Below are positions 33,001 through 40,978 of a stretch of DNA of 64,000 nucleotides, piece by piece (positions within the stretch are counted from its first letter, which is position 1; every line of letters begins with the position of its first letter). A model generated the notes under the pieces. The model made no database searches. It had not been told where the DNA came from and was given only the letters and a program-made list of their open reading frames with translations. Source of the DNA: Glacieibacterium sp964246975 (GTDB lineage: Bacteria; Pseudomonadota; Alphaproteobacteria; Sphingomonadales; Sphingomonadaceae); assembly GCA_964246975.1 (NCBI GenBank), contig CAXTSL010000001.1, forward strand, positions 9,927 through 73,926, written 5' to 3'. Position numbers and translations under genes: made by a program.

Positions 33001-33384
33001 CACCAGCCAGTCGAGGTCGTTGACGTGGCGGCGCAGCGACGCCGTCGAGGCATCGTCCCACGGCGCGTGAAAGGCGATCGCGAGGGGCTCGTTCTCGGCG
33101 CTGGCCGGACCCCACAACTGCCCCGCCGAATGCACCGCGCGGTTCAGCGCACGCTCCGACCGCCGCACGAACGCGCCCGGTCGCGAGGTAGCGTGCAGCG
33201 GCGGGCGCTCGACGCGGAAGGGCAGTTCGGGCGGGCTCGGCACCGCGACGATCGACGCGACGAAGACGCCTGCCGCGAGCACGACGAGCAGCACGAACGC
33301 CACGACCGCCAGCAGGAAGCGCCGCCGCCGCCGCCCCGAACTGTCGTAAAAGACCGCCTGCCCGCTCACTGCCGTCGTTCCCAC
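30019..33384 (-). CDS. GH18-like / polysaccharide deacetylase / family 2 glycosyltransferase fusion
   Basis: The 1121-residue membrane protein has an N-terminal helix (RFLLAVVAFVLLVVLAAGVF), a GH18-like region with GAFFDFEDLPAGG (the DxxDxE-type site) near residue 200, a NodB domain (ALTFDDGPDAVWTPRILDIL, EVGSHTYTHPNL) at about 470-670, two central helices, a GT2 domain (VSVLIPAFNEARV, IDDGSRDGTG, DADTQFEP, AEDQDLTIAI, QRYRW) at about 760-1000, and C-terminal helices. It should make or modify an N-acetylhexosamine polymer at the membrane, for example an exopolysaccharide. It is divergent from nadB. Confidence 0.9.
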   Translation of the reverse strand: MGTTAVSGQAVFYDSSGRRRRRFLLAVVAFVLLVVLAAGVFVASIVAVPSPPELPFRVERPPLHATSRPGAFVRRSERALNRAVHSAGQLWGPASAENEPLAIAFHAPWDDASTASLRRHVNDLDWLVPGWISITGPDHRVTLFPDVKGKAILSAATHRPLLLPMVQNAVQGDWDGKGMAALLADPAQRRLTLDRVEAMLVANRADGAFFDFEDLPAGGHADYRRFLNEARARFAPRHWLVAIAVPVDDDAWDLRAYARAADKLVVMAYDEHEQSGPPGPIASQRWFEDAVVRASRQIPASRMIVAVANYAYDWQQGGPTEALSVEDAWLHASESGTIPRFDAATGNSRYTYDEAGVPHEVWLTDAATAHNQLAALGRMGVRATALWRLGSEDPSLWTLFGRGHRDLPPAKGIAAIPAGTGVDIEGAGEILRIGATPVAGSRTIVVGPRNSVADEHFIHLPSPFQIERTGARDHLVALTFDDGPDAVWTPRILDILKARHVPATFFIIGENALVERRLIQREVDEGHEVGSHTYTHPNLATVSPRETRLELNATQRLFQAYTGHALRLFRAPYFGDAEPTTADEIVPVAEAQRQGYLSVGLHVDPGDWKTPGANAIVANTVAGVESATPDKSQNIVLLHDSGGDRAQTVAALPRIIDDLRARGYRFVPVSTLAGLSHAAVMPVLNPSERRAVEADLALFTLLGGATVFVGWLFVVAITLGILRAIALSALALRQARREGRTVFPPSDPATRVSVLIPAFNEARVIERAVARVLASRDVVVEVIVIDDGSRDGTGAVVTKAFADESRVRLLSLPNGGKARALNHGLALASAPIVIALDADTQFEPATISRLARWFVDPAIGAVAGNAKVGNRVNLVTRWQALEYITAQNLERRALAHLDAMTVVPGAVGAWRAATLREAGGYPADTLAEDQDLTIAIQRAGWKVHYDQYAVAWTEAPEGFRALAKQRYRWAFGTLQCLWKHRAVMARGRPRGLAFVGLPQAIVFQILLAAISPIIDLALVVSLIETALRVAAHGWAQTSTDITRMLTYWLVFTAIDLLAGTIAFALERRESWGLLALLVPQRIAYRQVMYYVVIKAIVQALRGPSVGWGKLERSGRVAERGA

Positions 33385-33598
33385 CCTGTCGCGTGCGTCT
33401 CATAGCTCAAACCGGCGGCCCGCGTCGCGTGCCGTGGGGGCATGGCGGTCGCGCCTGCGCCAATGCGGCTGAATACCGGACAACGCGGGTCGACCGACAG
33501 TGTTGACGCGTCGGCGTGCGGCCTTAGGAGATGCGACTGGCCAGGAAGCGGGGCGCAATGACCGACACGATGACAGTCCACGCGGGGGTCGCGCGTCG

Positions 33599-35245
33599 AT
33601 GAGCAAAATTCCCGACGCGCAGGTCTTCGACGTCGTCGTCATCGGCTCGGGGGCGGCCGGGCTGACCGCCGCACTCAACCTCGCGGGGCGTTTCCGCGTC
33701 GCGGTGCTCGCCAAGGGCGAGGTGTCGGCGGGGTCGACGGCGTGGGCGCAGGGTGGCATCGCGGCGGTGCTCGAACCCGGCGACACCGTCGAGAGCCACA
33801 TCGAGGACACGATGATCGCCGGCGGCGGCCTCAACGACCGCGCCGCAGTCGAGTTCGTCGTCGAGCATGCGGGCGCGGCGATCGACCGGCTGGCCGATCT
33901 CGGCGTGCCGTTCAACGTCGGCGAAAGCATCGACGAGCGCTTCCACCTGACGCGCGAGGGTGGCCACTCGCACCGCCGCATCGTCCATGTCGATGACGCC
34001 ACCGGCTGGGCGGTGCAGGAAGCCCTCGCCAAGGCGGCCGCCGCGCACCCCAATATCGCGCTGATCGCGGGACAGGTCGCGCTCGACCTGATCACCGAGC
34101 GCCACGTCGCGGGCGAACGCTTCGCGCCGCGCGGCTGCCACGGTGTCTATGCGTTCGATGCGAAGGCGCGCAAAGTCCGCCGCTACGTCGCGCGCGCCGT
34201 CGTGCTGGCGACCGGTGGGGCGAGCCGCGTCTATCAATATTCGACCAACCCCGACGGCTCGACGGGCGACGGCATCGCGATGGCGTGGCGCGCCGGGTGC
34301 CGCGTCTCGAACATGGAATTTAACCAGTTCCACCCGACGTGCCTCTATCACAGCAAGGTCAAGAACTTCCTGATCACTGAGGCGATGCGCGGCGAAGGGG
34401 GACAGCTGCGCCTGCCCCCGACCGCCACCGAGGTCGCCGAAGGCAGGCTCACCGGCGAACGCTTCATGGCGCGCTACGACGACCGCATCGAGCTCGCGCC
34501 GCGCGATGTCGTGGCGCGCGCCATCGACGCCGAGATGAAGCGGCTGGGGCTGAGCCACGTCCTGCTCGACATGACGCACCTCGACGCCGCGTTCATCGTC
34601 CATCATTTCCCGATGATCCACGCGCGGTTGCTGACGCTGGGCATCGACTGCACCGTCCAGCCGATCCCGGTGGTTCCGGCGGCGCATTACACCTGCGGCG
34701 GCGTGCTCGTCGATCTGGCGGGGCGCACCGACCTGACCGGGCTGTATGCGGCGGGCGAGGTGACGCAGTCGGGGCTGCATGGGGCGAACCGGCTGGCGTC
34801 GAACTCGATCCTCGAATGCCTCGTCTTCGGACAGGCGTGCGCCGACGACATCGCCGCCGCGTGGGACCGCCTGCCCGACCCTCCCGAAATCAAGCCGTGG
34901 GACGAAAGCCGCGTCACCGATTCGGACGAGGAGGTCGTCGTCGCGCACAATTGGGCCGAGCTGCGGCGCTTCATGTGGGACTATGTCGGCATCGTTCGCT
35001 CGACCAAGCGCCTCGAACGTGCCGCGCACCGGGTCAAGCTGCTGAGGAAGGAGATCGCGGATTATTACGGCAACTTCCGCGTCACCCCCGACCTCATCGA
35101 ACTGCGCAACCTGGTGCAGGTCGCCGACCTCATCGTGCGCTCGGCGCGCGCGCGCAAGGAAAGCCGCGGGCTGCATTACACGGTCGACTATCCGAAGACC
35201 GCGGCGGTGGCGAAGGACACGGTGCTCGATCCCGTGAGCCGGTGA
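33599..35245 (+). CDS. nadB: L-aspartate oxidase
   Basis: The 548-residue flavoprotein has VVIGSGAAGLTAALNLAG at residue 12-30 (FAD), then GWAVQEALAKAAAAH, EFNQFHPTCLYHSK, a Glu/Arg-rich active region (EGGQLRLPPTATE) and HYTCGGVLVDLAGRTDLTGL, all typical of NadB. It oxidises L-aspartate to iminoaspartate for NAD synthesis. nadA and nadC are not in the window. An upstream in-frame start at 33500 adds 33 unlike residues, so ATG 33599 is chosen. The stop overlaps the next start (GTGA). Confidence 0.94.
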   Translation: MSKIPDAQVFDVVVIGSGAAGLTAALNLAGRFRVAVLAKGEVSAGSTAWAQGGIAAVLEPGDTVESHIEDTMIAGGGLNDRAAVEFVVEHAGAAIDRLADLGVPFNVGESIDERFHLTREGGHSHRRIVHVDDATGWAVQEALAKAAAAHPNIALIAGQVALDLITERHVAGERFAPRGCHGVYAFDAKARKVRRYVARAVVLATGGASRVYQYSTNPDGSTGDGIAMAWRAGCRVSNMEFNQFHPTCLYHSKVKNFLITEAMRGEGGQLRLPPTATEVAEGRLTGERFMARYDDRIELAPRDVVARAIDAEMKRLGLSHVLLDMTHLDAAFIVHHFPMIHARLLTLGIDCTVQPIPVVPAAHYTCGGVLVDLAGRTDLTGLYAAGEVTQSGLHGANRLASNSILECLVFGQACADDIAAAWDRLPDPPEIKPWDESRVTDSDEEVVVAHNWAELRRFMWDYVGIVRSTKRLERAAHRVKLLRKEIADYYGNFRVTPDLIELRNLVQVADLIVRSARARKESRGLHYTVDYPKTAAVAKDTVLDPVSR

Positions 35246-37008
35246 GCCGCGCGCTGCCCTGGCTCGCGGGCGCACTGGCGTTCGCCGCCGTCACGACGCT
35301 GCTGATCGTCCAGCAGGGCGCGGCGACGTGGGGGCTGCGGCTCGGCGACAGCGACAATTTCATGCGGCTGCAGGAGGTCCGCGACTGGCTCGGCGGGCAG
35401 TCGTGGTGGGATATCCGCCAGCACCGCGCCGACCCGCTCAGTGGCGGGCTGTACACCCACTGGTCGCGCCTCGCCGACCTGCCGCTGGCGGGGGCGATCC
35501 TGCTGTTCCGGCCCATTGCCGACGCGGACGTCGCCGAGAAACTGGCGCTCGTCGTCCAGCCGCTCGTCCTCCTCGCCGCCGCACTGGCGTTGCAGGCGCG
35601 CATCGCGGTGACGCAGGGCGGGCGCGCTGCCGCGCTGCCGGCGGTCGTCGTCGGCGCGCTGGCGACGCCGATGCTGGTTCAGTTCGTGCCGGGGCGCGTC
35701 GACCACCACGGCTTGCAGATCGTCCTCGTCCTCGCCGCAATCGCGGCGCTGACGAATGCAAAAGACTGGCGCGGCGGCACGCTCGCGGCGGCGGCCTGTG
35801 CGCTGTCGCTCAACGTCGGGCTGGAGACGTTGCCCTATCTCGCGGTGGTCGGGGCCTTCGTCGCGCTGCGCTGGGCGATGCGGGGGGACATGGTGCGCGG
35901 CGTGACGCTGGGCTTCGCGGCTGGCATCGCGGTCGCCGTGCCGCTGCTGTTCGCCGCGACGATCCCGCTTGCCGACTGGGGGCTGCCCAAGGGCGACGCC
36001 ATCGGGCGGGGGCATGTCGCGCTGAGCGCGCTGGGCGGGCTCGGGCTGGCGGCCCTCGCGGCGGTGCGACCCGCCTTGCGCGCGCGCTGGCTGGGCGTCG
36101 CCGCGCTCGGCATTGCGGCGCTGGTGCTCGTCCGCCTCGCGGTCCCCGAAGTCGCCGCCGAGCCCTATCGCACCGTCGGGCCGCTGTTGTGGCGGCTGTG
36201 GATATCGAACATCGTCGAGACTCGCTCGATCTTCGCCATCGCCGCGCGCGATCCCGCCGCTGCACTCGGCAGCAGCCTCTTTCTCGTCGTGACCTTCGGC
36301 ATCGCGCTCGTCCACTGGTACCGCGCGCGCCGCGACGCCGCCGCCCTGCTCGCTGCCCTCGCCCTGAGCGCGCTGGTCCTCGCCAGCTGGCAGACGCGCG
36401 CGCTGGCGCTGGCGACGGCGGTCGCGGTGCCGGTTGCGGGCGGCCTGCTCGGGCGGCTGTGGGCGCAGTACAAGGCGGGCGGCTCGCTCCTCCCCTTCGC
36501 GCTGGCCTTCGTCGTCGTCGGCCATATTCCCTATGGCCTGCTGAATAGCCGCCCCGCCGCCACCGGTGTCGCGCCCGACGCCGCGGCCTGCAACACGCCC
36601 GCCGCGCTCGCCGCGCTCGCCACGCTCCCCCCCGGCCTGATCCTCGCGCCCATCGACATGGGCGGCAGCCTCCTCGCTCTCACCCCGCACCGCGTGCTGG
36701 CGACGCCGATCCACCGCGACGTGGCGGGCAACAATCTCGCCTACCGCGTCCTCCTCGCCCCGCCCGACGCGGCGCGTGCGCTGCTCGCCGACAGCGGTGT
36801 ACGCTACCTGGCTTATTGCCCCGGCGACGCCGAGACGCGCCTGCTGACCCGCGCCGCGCCGGACGACCTGCTCGCCGGACTGTCGCGGGGCGACCTGCCG
36901 GACTGGCTTGCCCCCGTCGGCGTCGGAAGTCCCGGACCCCGGGTGTTTCGCGTTGCCACGCCGCCGTCGATTGTGGCGAGACAGGCGCGATTTCGCGCGA
37001 TACGCTGA
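35242..37008 (+). CDS. Polytopic membrane protein, GT-C/oligosaccharyltransferase-like
   Basis: The 588-residue protein starts at a GTG overlapping the nadB stop and has about ten hydrophobic segments. Just after the first helix is GDSDNFMRLQEVRDWLGGQS, then GGLYTHWSRLADLPLAGAI and QFVPGRVDHHGLQ; acidic pairs and a DHH in early loops are reminiscent of archaeal AglB/STT3 and other GT-C enzymes that use lipid-linked sugars. The C-terminal 110 residues are soluble (VRYLAYCPGDAETRLL). Substrate is unknown. The link with nadB is positional only. Confidence 0.65.
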   Translation: MSRALPWLAGALAFAAVTTLLIVQQGAATWGLRLGDSDNFMRLQEVRDWLGGQSWWDIRQHRADPLSGGLYTHWSRLADLPLAGAILLFRPIADADVAEKLALVVQPLVLLAAALALQARIAVTQGGRAAALPAVVVGALATPMLVQFVPGRVDHHGLQIVLVLAAIAALTNAKDWRGGTLAAAACALSLNVGLETLPYLAVVGAFVALRWAMRGDMVRGVTLGFAAGIAVAVPLLFAATIPLADWGLPKGDAIGRGHVALSALGGLGLAALAAVRPALRARWLGVAALGIAALVLVRLAVPEVAAEPYRTVGPLLWRLWISNIVETRSIFAIAARDPAAALGSSLFLVVTFGIALVHWYRARRDAAALLAALALSALVLASWQTRALALATAVAVPVAGGLLGRLWAQYKAGGSLLPFALAFVVVGHIPYGLLNSRPAATGVAPDAAACNTPAALAALATLPPGLILAPIDMGGSLLALTPHRVLATPIHRDVAGNNLAYRVLLAPPDAARALLADSGVRYLAYCPGDAETRLLTRAAPDDLLAGLSRGDLPDWLAPVGVGSPGPRVFRVATPPSIVARQARFRAIR

Positions 37009-37032
37009 CGGCACTGGCGGGGGGATTCGACG

Positions 37033-38033
37033 ATGCGCACGGCGATTGCGGCGATGATGGTGATGGCGGGGCCGGCCGCCGCGCAGGATTTCGGCAAGGT
37101 CGTGGTGCGGACGCAGACGCTGTCGCCCGGCGTCCATGTGCTGTTCGGCGCGGGCGGCAATGTCGCCGTGTCCACCGGCACCGACGGCAACGCGGTCATC
37201 GACGACGATTATCCCGCCGTCACCCCCAAGATCGTCGCGGCGGTCGCGACGCTGTCGCGCGGGCCGATCAAGTTCCTGATCAACACCCACTGGCACGGCG
37301 ACCACAGCGGCGGCAACGAGCAGCTTGGCAAGGCCGGCACGATCATCGTCGCGCACGACAACGTCCGCACGCGCATGGCGGCGGGGCAGTTCATCGCCGC
37401 CGTCAAGCAGCAGGTGCCCCCCGCCGCAGCGATCGCGCTGCCCGTCGTCACCTTCGACGCGACGACGACGCTGCACCTCAACGGCGAGGACATCCGCGCC
37501 GTCCACGTGCCGCCCGCGCACACCGACGGCGACGCACTGGTCGTGTTTGCGCGCGCCAATGTCATCCACATGGGCGATATCTACTTCGCGGGCATGTACC
37601 CGTTCGTCGACCTGTCGTCGGGGGGTAGCGTGCCGGGCATGGTCGCCGCAGTCGAGCGCGGGCTGGCGCTCGGCAATGCGACGACGTTCTTCGACGGCAT
37701 CGAGACCGTGGCGGGCGCCTACGACGACGCAGTTGCGCGCTGGGAGCGCGGCNNNNNNNNNNGAAATACATCCCCGGCCATGGCCCCGTCACCGGGCGCG
37801 CCGAACTCGAGGCCTATCGCGACATGCTTGCCGATGTCATCGCGCGCGTCACCGCGCTGCGCGACAAGGGCTTGAACGCCGATGCCATCGTCGCGGCCAA
37901 GCCGACGGCAGGCTATGACGCGAAATGGGGCGGCGGCTTCATGAAGCCCGACGCCTTCGTGCGGACCGTCGCCGACAGCCTGATCGACAAGCCGCAGGCG
38001 CATTTCCACGAAGCCGGCGACCACGACGGCTGA
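37033..38033 (+). CDS. Exported metallo-beta-lactamase-fold hydrolase, interrupted by assembly gap
   Basis: The product has a signal peptide (MRTAIAAMMVMAGPAAAQ), the metal motif NTHWHGDHSGGNEQLG (H86, H88, D90, H91), HTDGDALVVF and VIHMGDIYFAGMYPFVD. A run of 10 N at 37753-37762 follows YDDAVARWERG. After it the reading continues as KYIPGHGPVTGRAELEAY in a frame shifted by one relative to the start, because the N run has arbitrary length; a true insert with length 2 mod 3 would restore the frame. The end is HFHEAGDHDG. It resembles periplasmic quinoprotein-type or class B-like MBL proteins rather than proven beta-lactamases. Confidence 0.85.
37753..37762. other. Assembly gap of 10 N
   Basis: Ten N bases interrupt an MBL-fold gene between codons for ERG and KYIPGHGP. 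The number is a placeholder, since the two halves are out of frame by one across it. Confidence 0.98.
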
Positions 38034-38087
38034 CGGCAAGCGCCGTTATGCTGGCGGGCGTCGGCGCGGCGGGCTAGACCGTCGCCG

Positions 38088-40841
38088 ATGAGCAAGCAGC
38101 ACCTCTACCTCGTCGACGGCTCGGGCTATATCTTCCGCGCCTATCACCGGCTGCCGCCGCTGACCGATCCGCACGGCACGCCGGTCGGCGCGGTGTACGG
38201 CTTCACCGCGATGCTGTGGAAGCTTATCGAGGAGTTGAACAAGGCCGAGGCCCCGACGCATCTCGCGGTAATCTTCGATGCCGGCGCGATCACCTTCCGC
38301 AACGACATGTACCCGCTCTACAAGGCGCAGCGCCCGCCGCCGCCCGCCGACCTGATCCCGCAGTTCCCGCTCATCCGCGACGCGGTGCGTGCCTTCGGGG
38401 TGCCGTGCATCGAGCAGGACGGCGTCGAGGCCGACGATATCATCGCCTCCTACGCGCTCGCCGCGTTGCGCGACGGTTTCGACGTATCGATCGTGTCGTC
38501 GGACAAGGACTTGATGCAGCTCGTCCAGCCCGGCCTCGACCTCTACGACACGATGAAGAACTGCCGCATCAACGAGGCCGAGGTCGTCGCGAAATTCGGC
38601 GTGCCGCCGGGCCAGGTCGGCGAGGTCCTCGCGCTGATGGGCGATTCGGTCGACAACGTGCCCGGCGTGCGCGGCATCGGGCCGAAGGGTGCGGCCGAGC
38701 TGATCCAGACCTTCGGCACCGTCGACGCGCTGCTCAGCCGCCTAGACGAGGTCAAGCGCCCCAAGCTGCGCGACATGCTGACCGAGCACGCCGACAATGC
38801 GCGGCTGTCGCGCGAACTCGTGCGGCTAAAGGACGACCTGCCCCTCCACGATCCGCTCGATGCTTTAACCTTGAAGGACCCGCCCAAGGAGCCGCTCGCG
38901 GCGTTCCTCGCACACCACGGCTTCCGCGCGTTGCTGGCGAAGCTGGGGCGCGAGACCGAGGCGGCGCACGCGATGCCGATCAAGGATGCGCCCGCCGTGC
39001 CCTTCGACCACAGCGCCTATGAGTGCGTTACGACGCTCGACCGTCTCGACTGGTGGATCGCGCAGGCGACGACGCACGGGCTGGTGGCGGTCGATTCGGA
39101 AACCGACAACCTCGACCCGACGCGCGCCTGCCTCGTCGGCCTCAGCCTCGCGCTCGCGCCGGGCGTCGCGTGCTACGTGCCGCTCGACCACAAGACCGGC
39201 GAAGGCTTGCTCGCCGAGCCCGTCGACCAGCTCGGCGCCAAGGACGTCATCGCGCGCCTCAACCCGCTGTTCGCCGATCCGGCGGTCTTGAAGGTCGGGC
39301 AGAACCTCAAATACGACCTGATCGTCTTCGCGCGCCACGGTGCGGTCGCCATCGCGCCCTACGACGACACGATGCTGATGAGCTACGCGCTCGACGGCGG
39401 GCGGTGGAACGGCCACGGCATGGACGACCTGTCGCAGCGCCATCTCGGCCACACGCCGATCAGCTACAAGGAGGTGACGGGCACGCACAAGGCGCGCAAG
39501 ACGTTCGACTTCGTGCCGCTGCGCAAGGCGACCGACTATGCCGCCGAGGATGCCGACGTGACGCTGCGGCTGTACGAGCGGTTCAAGGACCGTCTATGGC
39601 GCGAGCAGGCGACGCGCATCTACCGCAGCGTCGATCACCCGCTCATACCCGTCGTCGCGGCGATGGAGCAGGACGGCATCCTCGTCGACCGCGCCGCGCT
39701 GGCCGACATGTCGGCGACCTTCGAGATCGAGATCGCCAGCCTCGAGACGCGCATCCACGACATGGCGGGGCACAAGTTCACCATCGGCAGCCCCAAGCAA
39801 TTGGGCGAAGTGCTGTTCGACAAGCTCGGCCACGCGTCGGGCAAGAAGAGCGGCAAGACGGGCGCGTATGCGACCGATGTCACCGAACTCGAACGGCTGG
39901 CAGCGGGCGGCATCGAGATCGCAAGGCTCGTGCTCGACTGGCGGCAGTTGTCGAAGCTCAAGTCGACCTATACCGACGCGCTGCAGCAGCAGATCCACCC
40001 GACGACGGGGCGCGTCCACACGTGCTTCGGCTTGGCCTCGACCTCGACCGGGCGGCTGTCGTCGACCGATCCCAACCTCCAGAACATCCCGATCCGCACC
40101 GAACTGGGGCGCAAGATCCGCCACGCCTTCGTCGCCGCGCCGGGCAATGTTATCCTCGCCGCCGACTATAACCAGATCGAGCTGCGCCTCGTCGCGCATA
40201 TCGCCGACGTGCCCGAGCTGAAGGCGGTGTATTCGGACGGCGGCGACGTCCACGCGCTGACCGCGCAGGAGGTCTTCGGCGAAGTCACCCGCGATACACG
40301 CGCCCGCGCCAAGACGATCAACTTCTCGATCATCTACGGCATCAGCGCGTTCGGGCTGGCGCAGCGCCTCGGGATCGAGCGCGGCGAGGCGGCGCGCTAT
40401 ATCGACCTGTATTTCAGCCGCTTCCCCGGCATCCGCAACTACATGGCCGAGACCATCGCGGCGGCGAAGGAACACGGCTTCGTCGAGACGCTGCACGGTC
40501 GCAAAGTCCATGTCCCGGCGATCTTCTCGAAGCAGATGAACGAGCGCCAGAACGCCGAGCGCCAGGCGGTCAACGCGCGCGTCCAGGGCACCGCCGCCGA
40601 TATCGTCAAGCGCGCCATGGCGCGAATGAACCCGGCGCTCGCCGCCGCCGGGCTGAGTGCGACGCGCATGCTCCTGCAGGTCCACGACGAACTCGTCTTC
40701 GAAGCGCCTGCGGCGCAGATCGCGGCGGCGTCCGACGTCATCCGAGGCGTGATGTCGAGCGCCACCGGACCGTCGGTGACGCTCTCGGTGCCGCTCGGCG
40801 TCGAGGTCGGGACCGGCCGCAGCTGGGGCGACGCGCATTAG
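38088..40841 (+). CDS. polA: DNA polymerase I
   Basis: The 917-residue protein has an N-terminal 5' nuclease domain (about 1-290; YLVDGSGYIFRAYH, GVEADDIIASYAL, SSDKDLMQLV, GDSVDNVPGV), a 3'-5' exonuclease domain (about 310-510; LVAVDSETDNLD with intact D-x-E, and YAAEDADVTLRLYE), and a polymerase domain (LQNIPIRTELGR, AADYNQIELR with the first catalytic Asp, RAKTINFSIIYG, VHDELVFEA with the second). All domains look intact. It handles Okazaki fragment and repair synthesis. It starts 54 bases after the MBL gene. Confidence 0.96.
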   Translation: MSKQHLYLVDGSGYIFRAYHRLPPLTDPHGTPVGAVYGFTAMLWKLIEELNKAEAPTHLAVIFDAGAITFRNDMYPLYKAQRPPPPADLIPQFPLIRDAVRAFGVPCIEQDGVEADDIIASYALAALRDGFDVSIVSSDKDLMQLVQPGLDLYDTMKNCRINEAEVVAKFGVPPGQVGEVLALMGDSVDNVPGVRGIGPKGAAELIQTFGTVDALLSRLDEVKRPKLRDMLTEHADNARLSRELVRLKDDLPLHDPLDALTLKDPPKEPLAAFLAHHGFRALLAKLGRETEAAHAMPIKDAPAVPFDHSAYECVTTLDRLDWWIAQATTHGLVAVDSETDNLDPTRACLVGLSLALAPGVACYVPLDHKTGEGLLAEPVDQLGAKDVIARLNPLFADPAVLKVGQNLKYDLIVFARHGAVAIAPYDDTMLMSYALDGGRWNGHGMDDLSQRHLGHTPISYKEVTGTHKARKTFDFVPLRKATDYAAEDADVTLRLYERFKDRLWREQATRIYRSVDHPLIPVVAAMEQDGILVDRAALADMSATFEIEIASLETRIHDMAGHKFTIGSPKQLGEVLFDKLGHASGKKSGKTGAYATDVTELERLAAGGIEIARLVLDWRQLSKLKSTYTDALQQQIHPTTGRVHTCFGLASTSTGRLSSTDPNLQNIPIRTELGRKIRHAFVAAPGNVILAADYNQIELRLVAHIADVPELKAVYSDGGDVHALTAQEVFGEVTRDTRARAKTINFSIIYGISAFGLAQRLGIERGEAARYIDLYFSRFPGIRNYMAETIAAAKEHGFVETLHGRKVHVPAIFSKQMNERQNAERQAVNARVQGTAADIVKRAMARMNPALAAAGLSATRMLLQVHDELVFEAPAAQIAAASDVIRGVMSSATGPSVTLSVPLGVEVGTGRSWGDAH

Positions 40842-40865
40842 GCCGGGGATCAGCCCCGCCTAAAT

Positions 40866-40950
40866 CGTCATCCCCGCGAAGGCGGGGACCCAGCCTGCTT
40901 CACAAAGGCCTTTGTGTCAGGGGACTGGGTCCCCGCCTGCGCGGGGATGG
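40866..40950. repeat. Inverted repeat, dispersed element copy 3
   Basis: The left arm cgtcatccccgcgaaggcgg (with ggacccag) at 40866-40893 mirrors ctgggtccccgcctgcgcgg (with ggatgg) at 40925-40950. The middle holds the palindrome cacaaaggcctttgtg. It lies between the convergent polA and helicase genes and may serve as terminator for both. Confidence 0.8.
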
Positions 40951-40978
40951 CCGCTATGGCCTGTCAGACGTCGACCGA

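Noticed and set aside
37033..38033. Frameshifted MBL pseudogene
   Set aside because: The frame change occurs exactly at a run of 10 N of placeholder length, so it is an assembly gap rather than a mutation.
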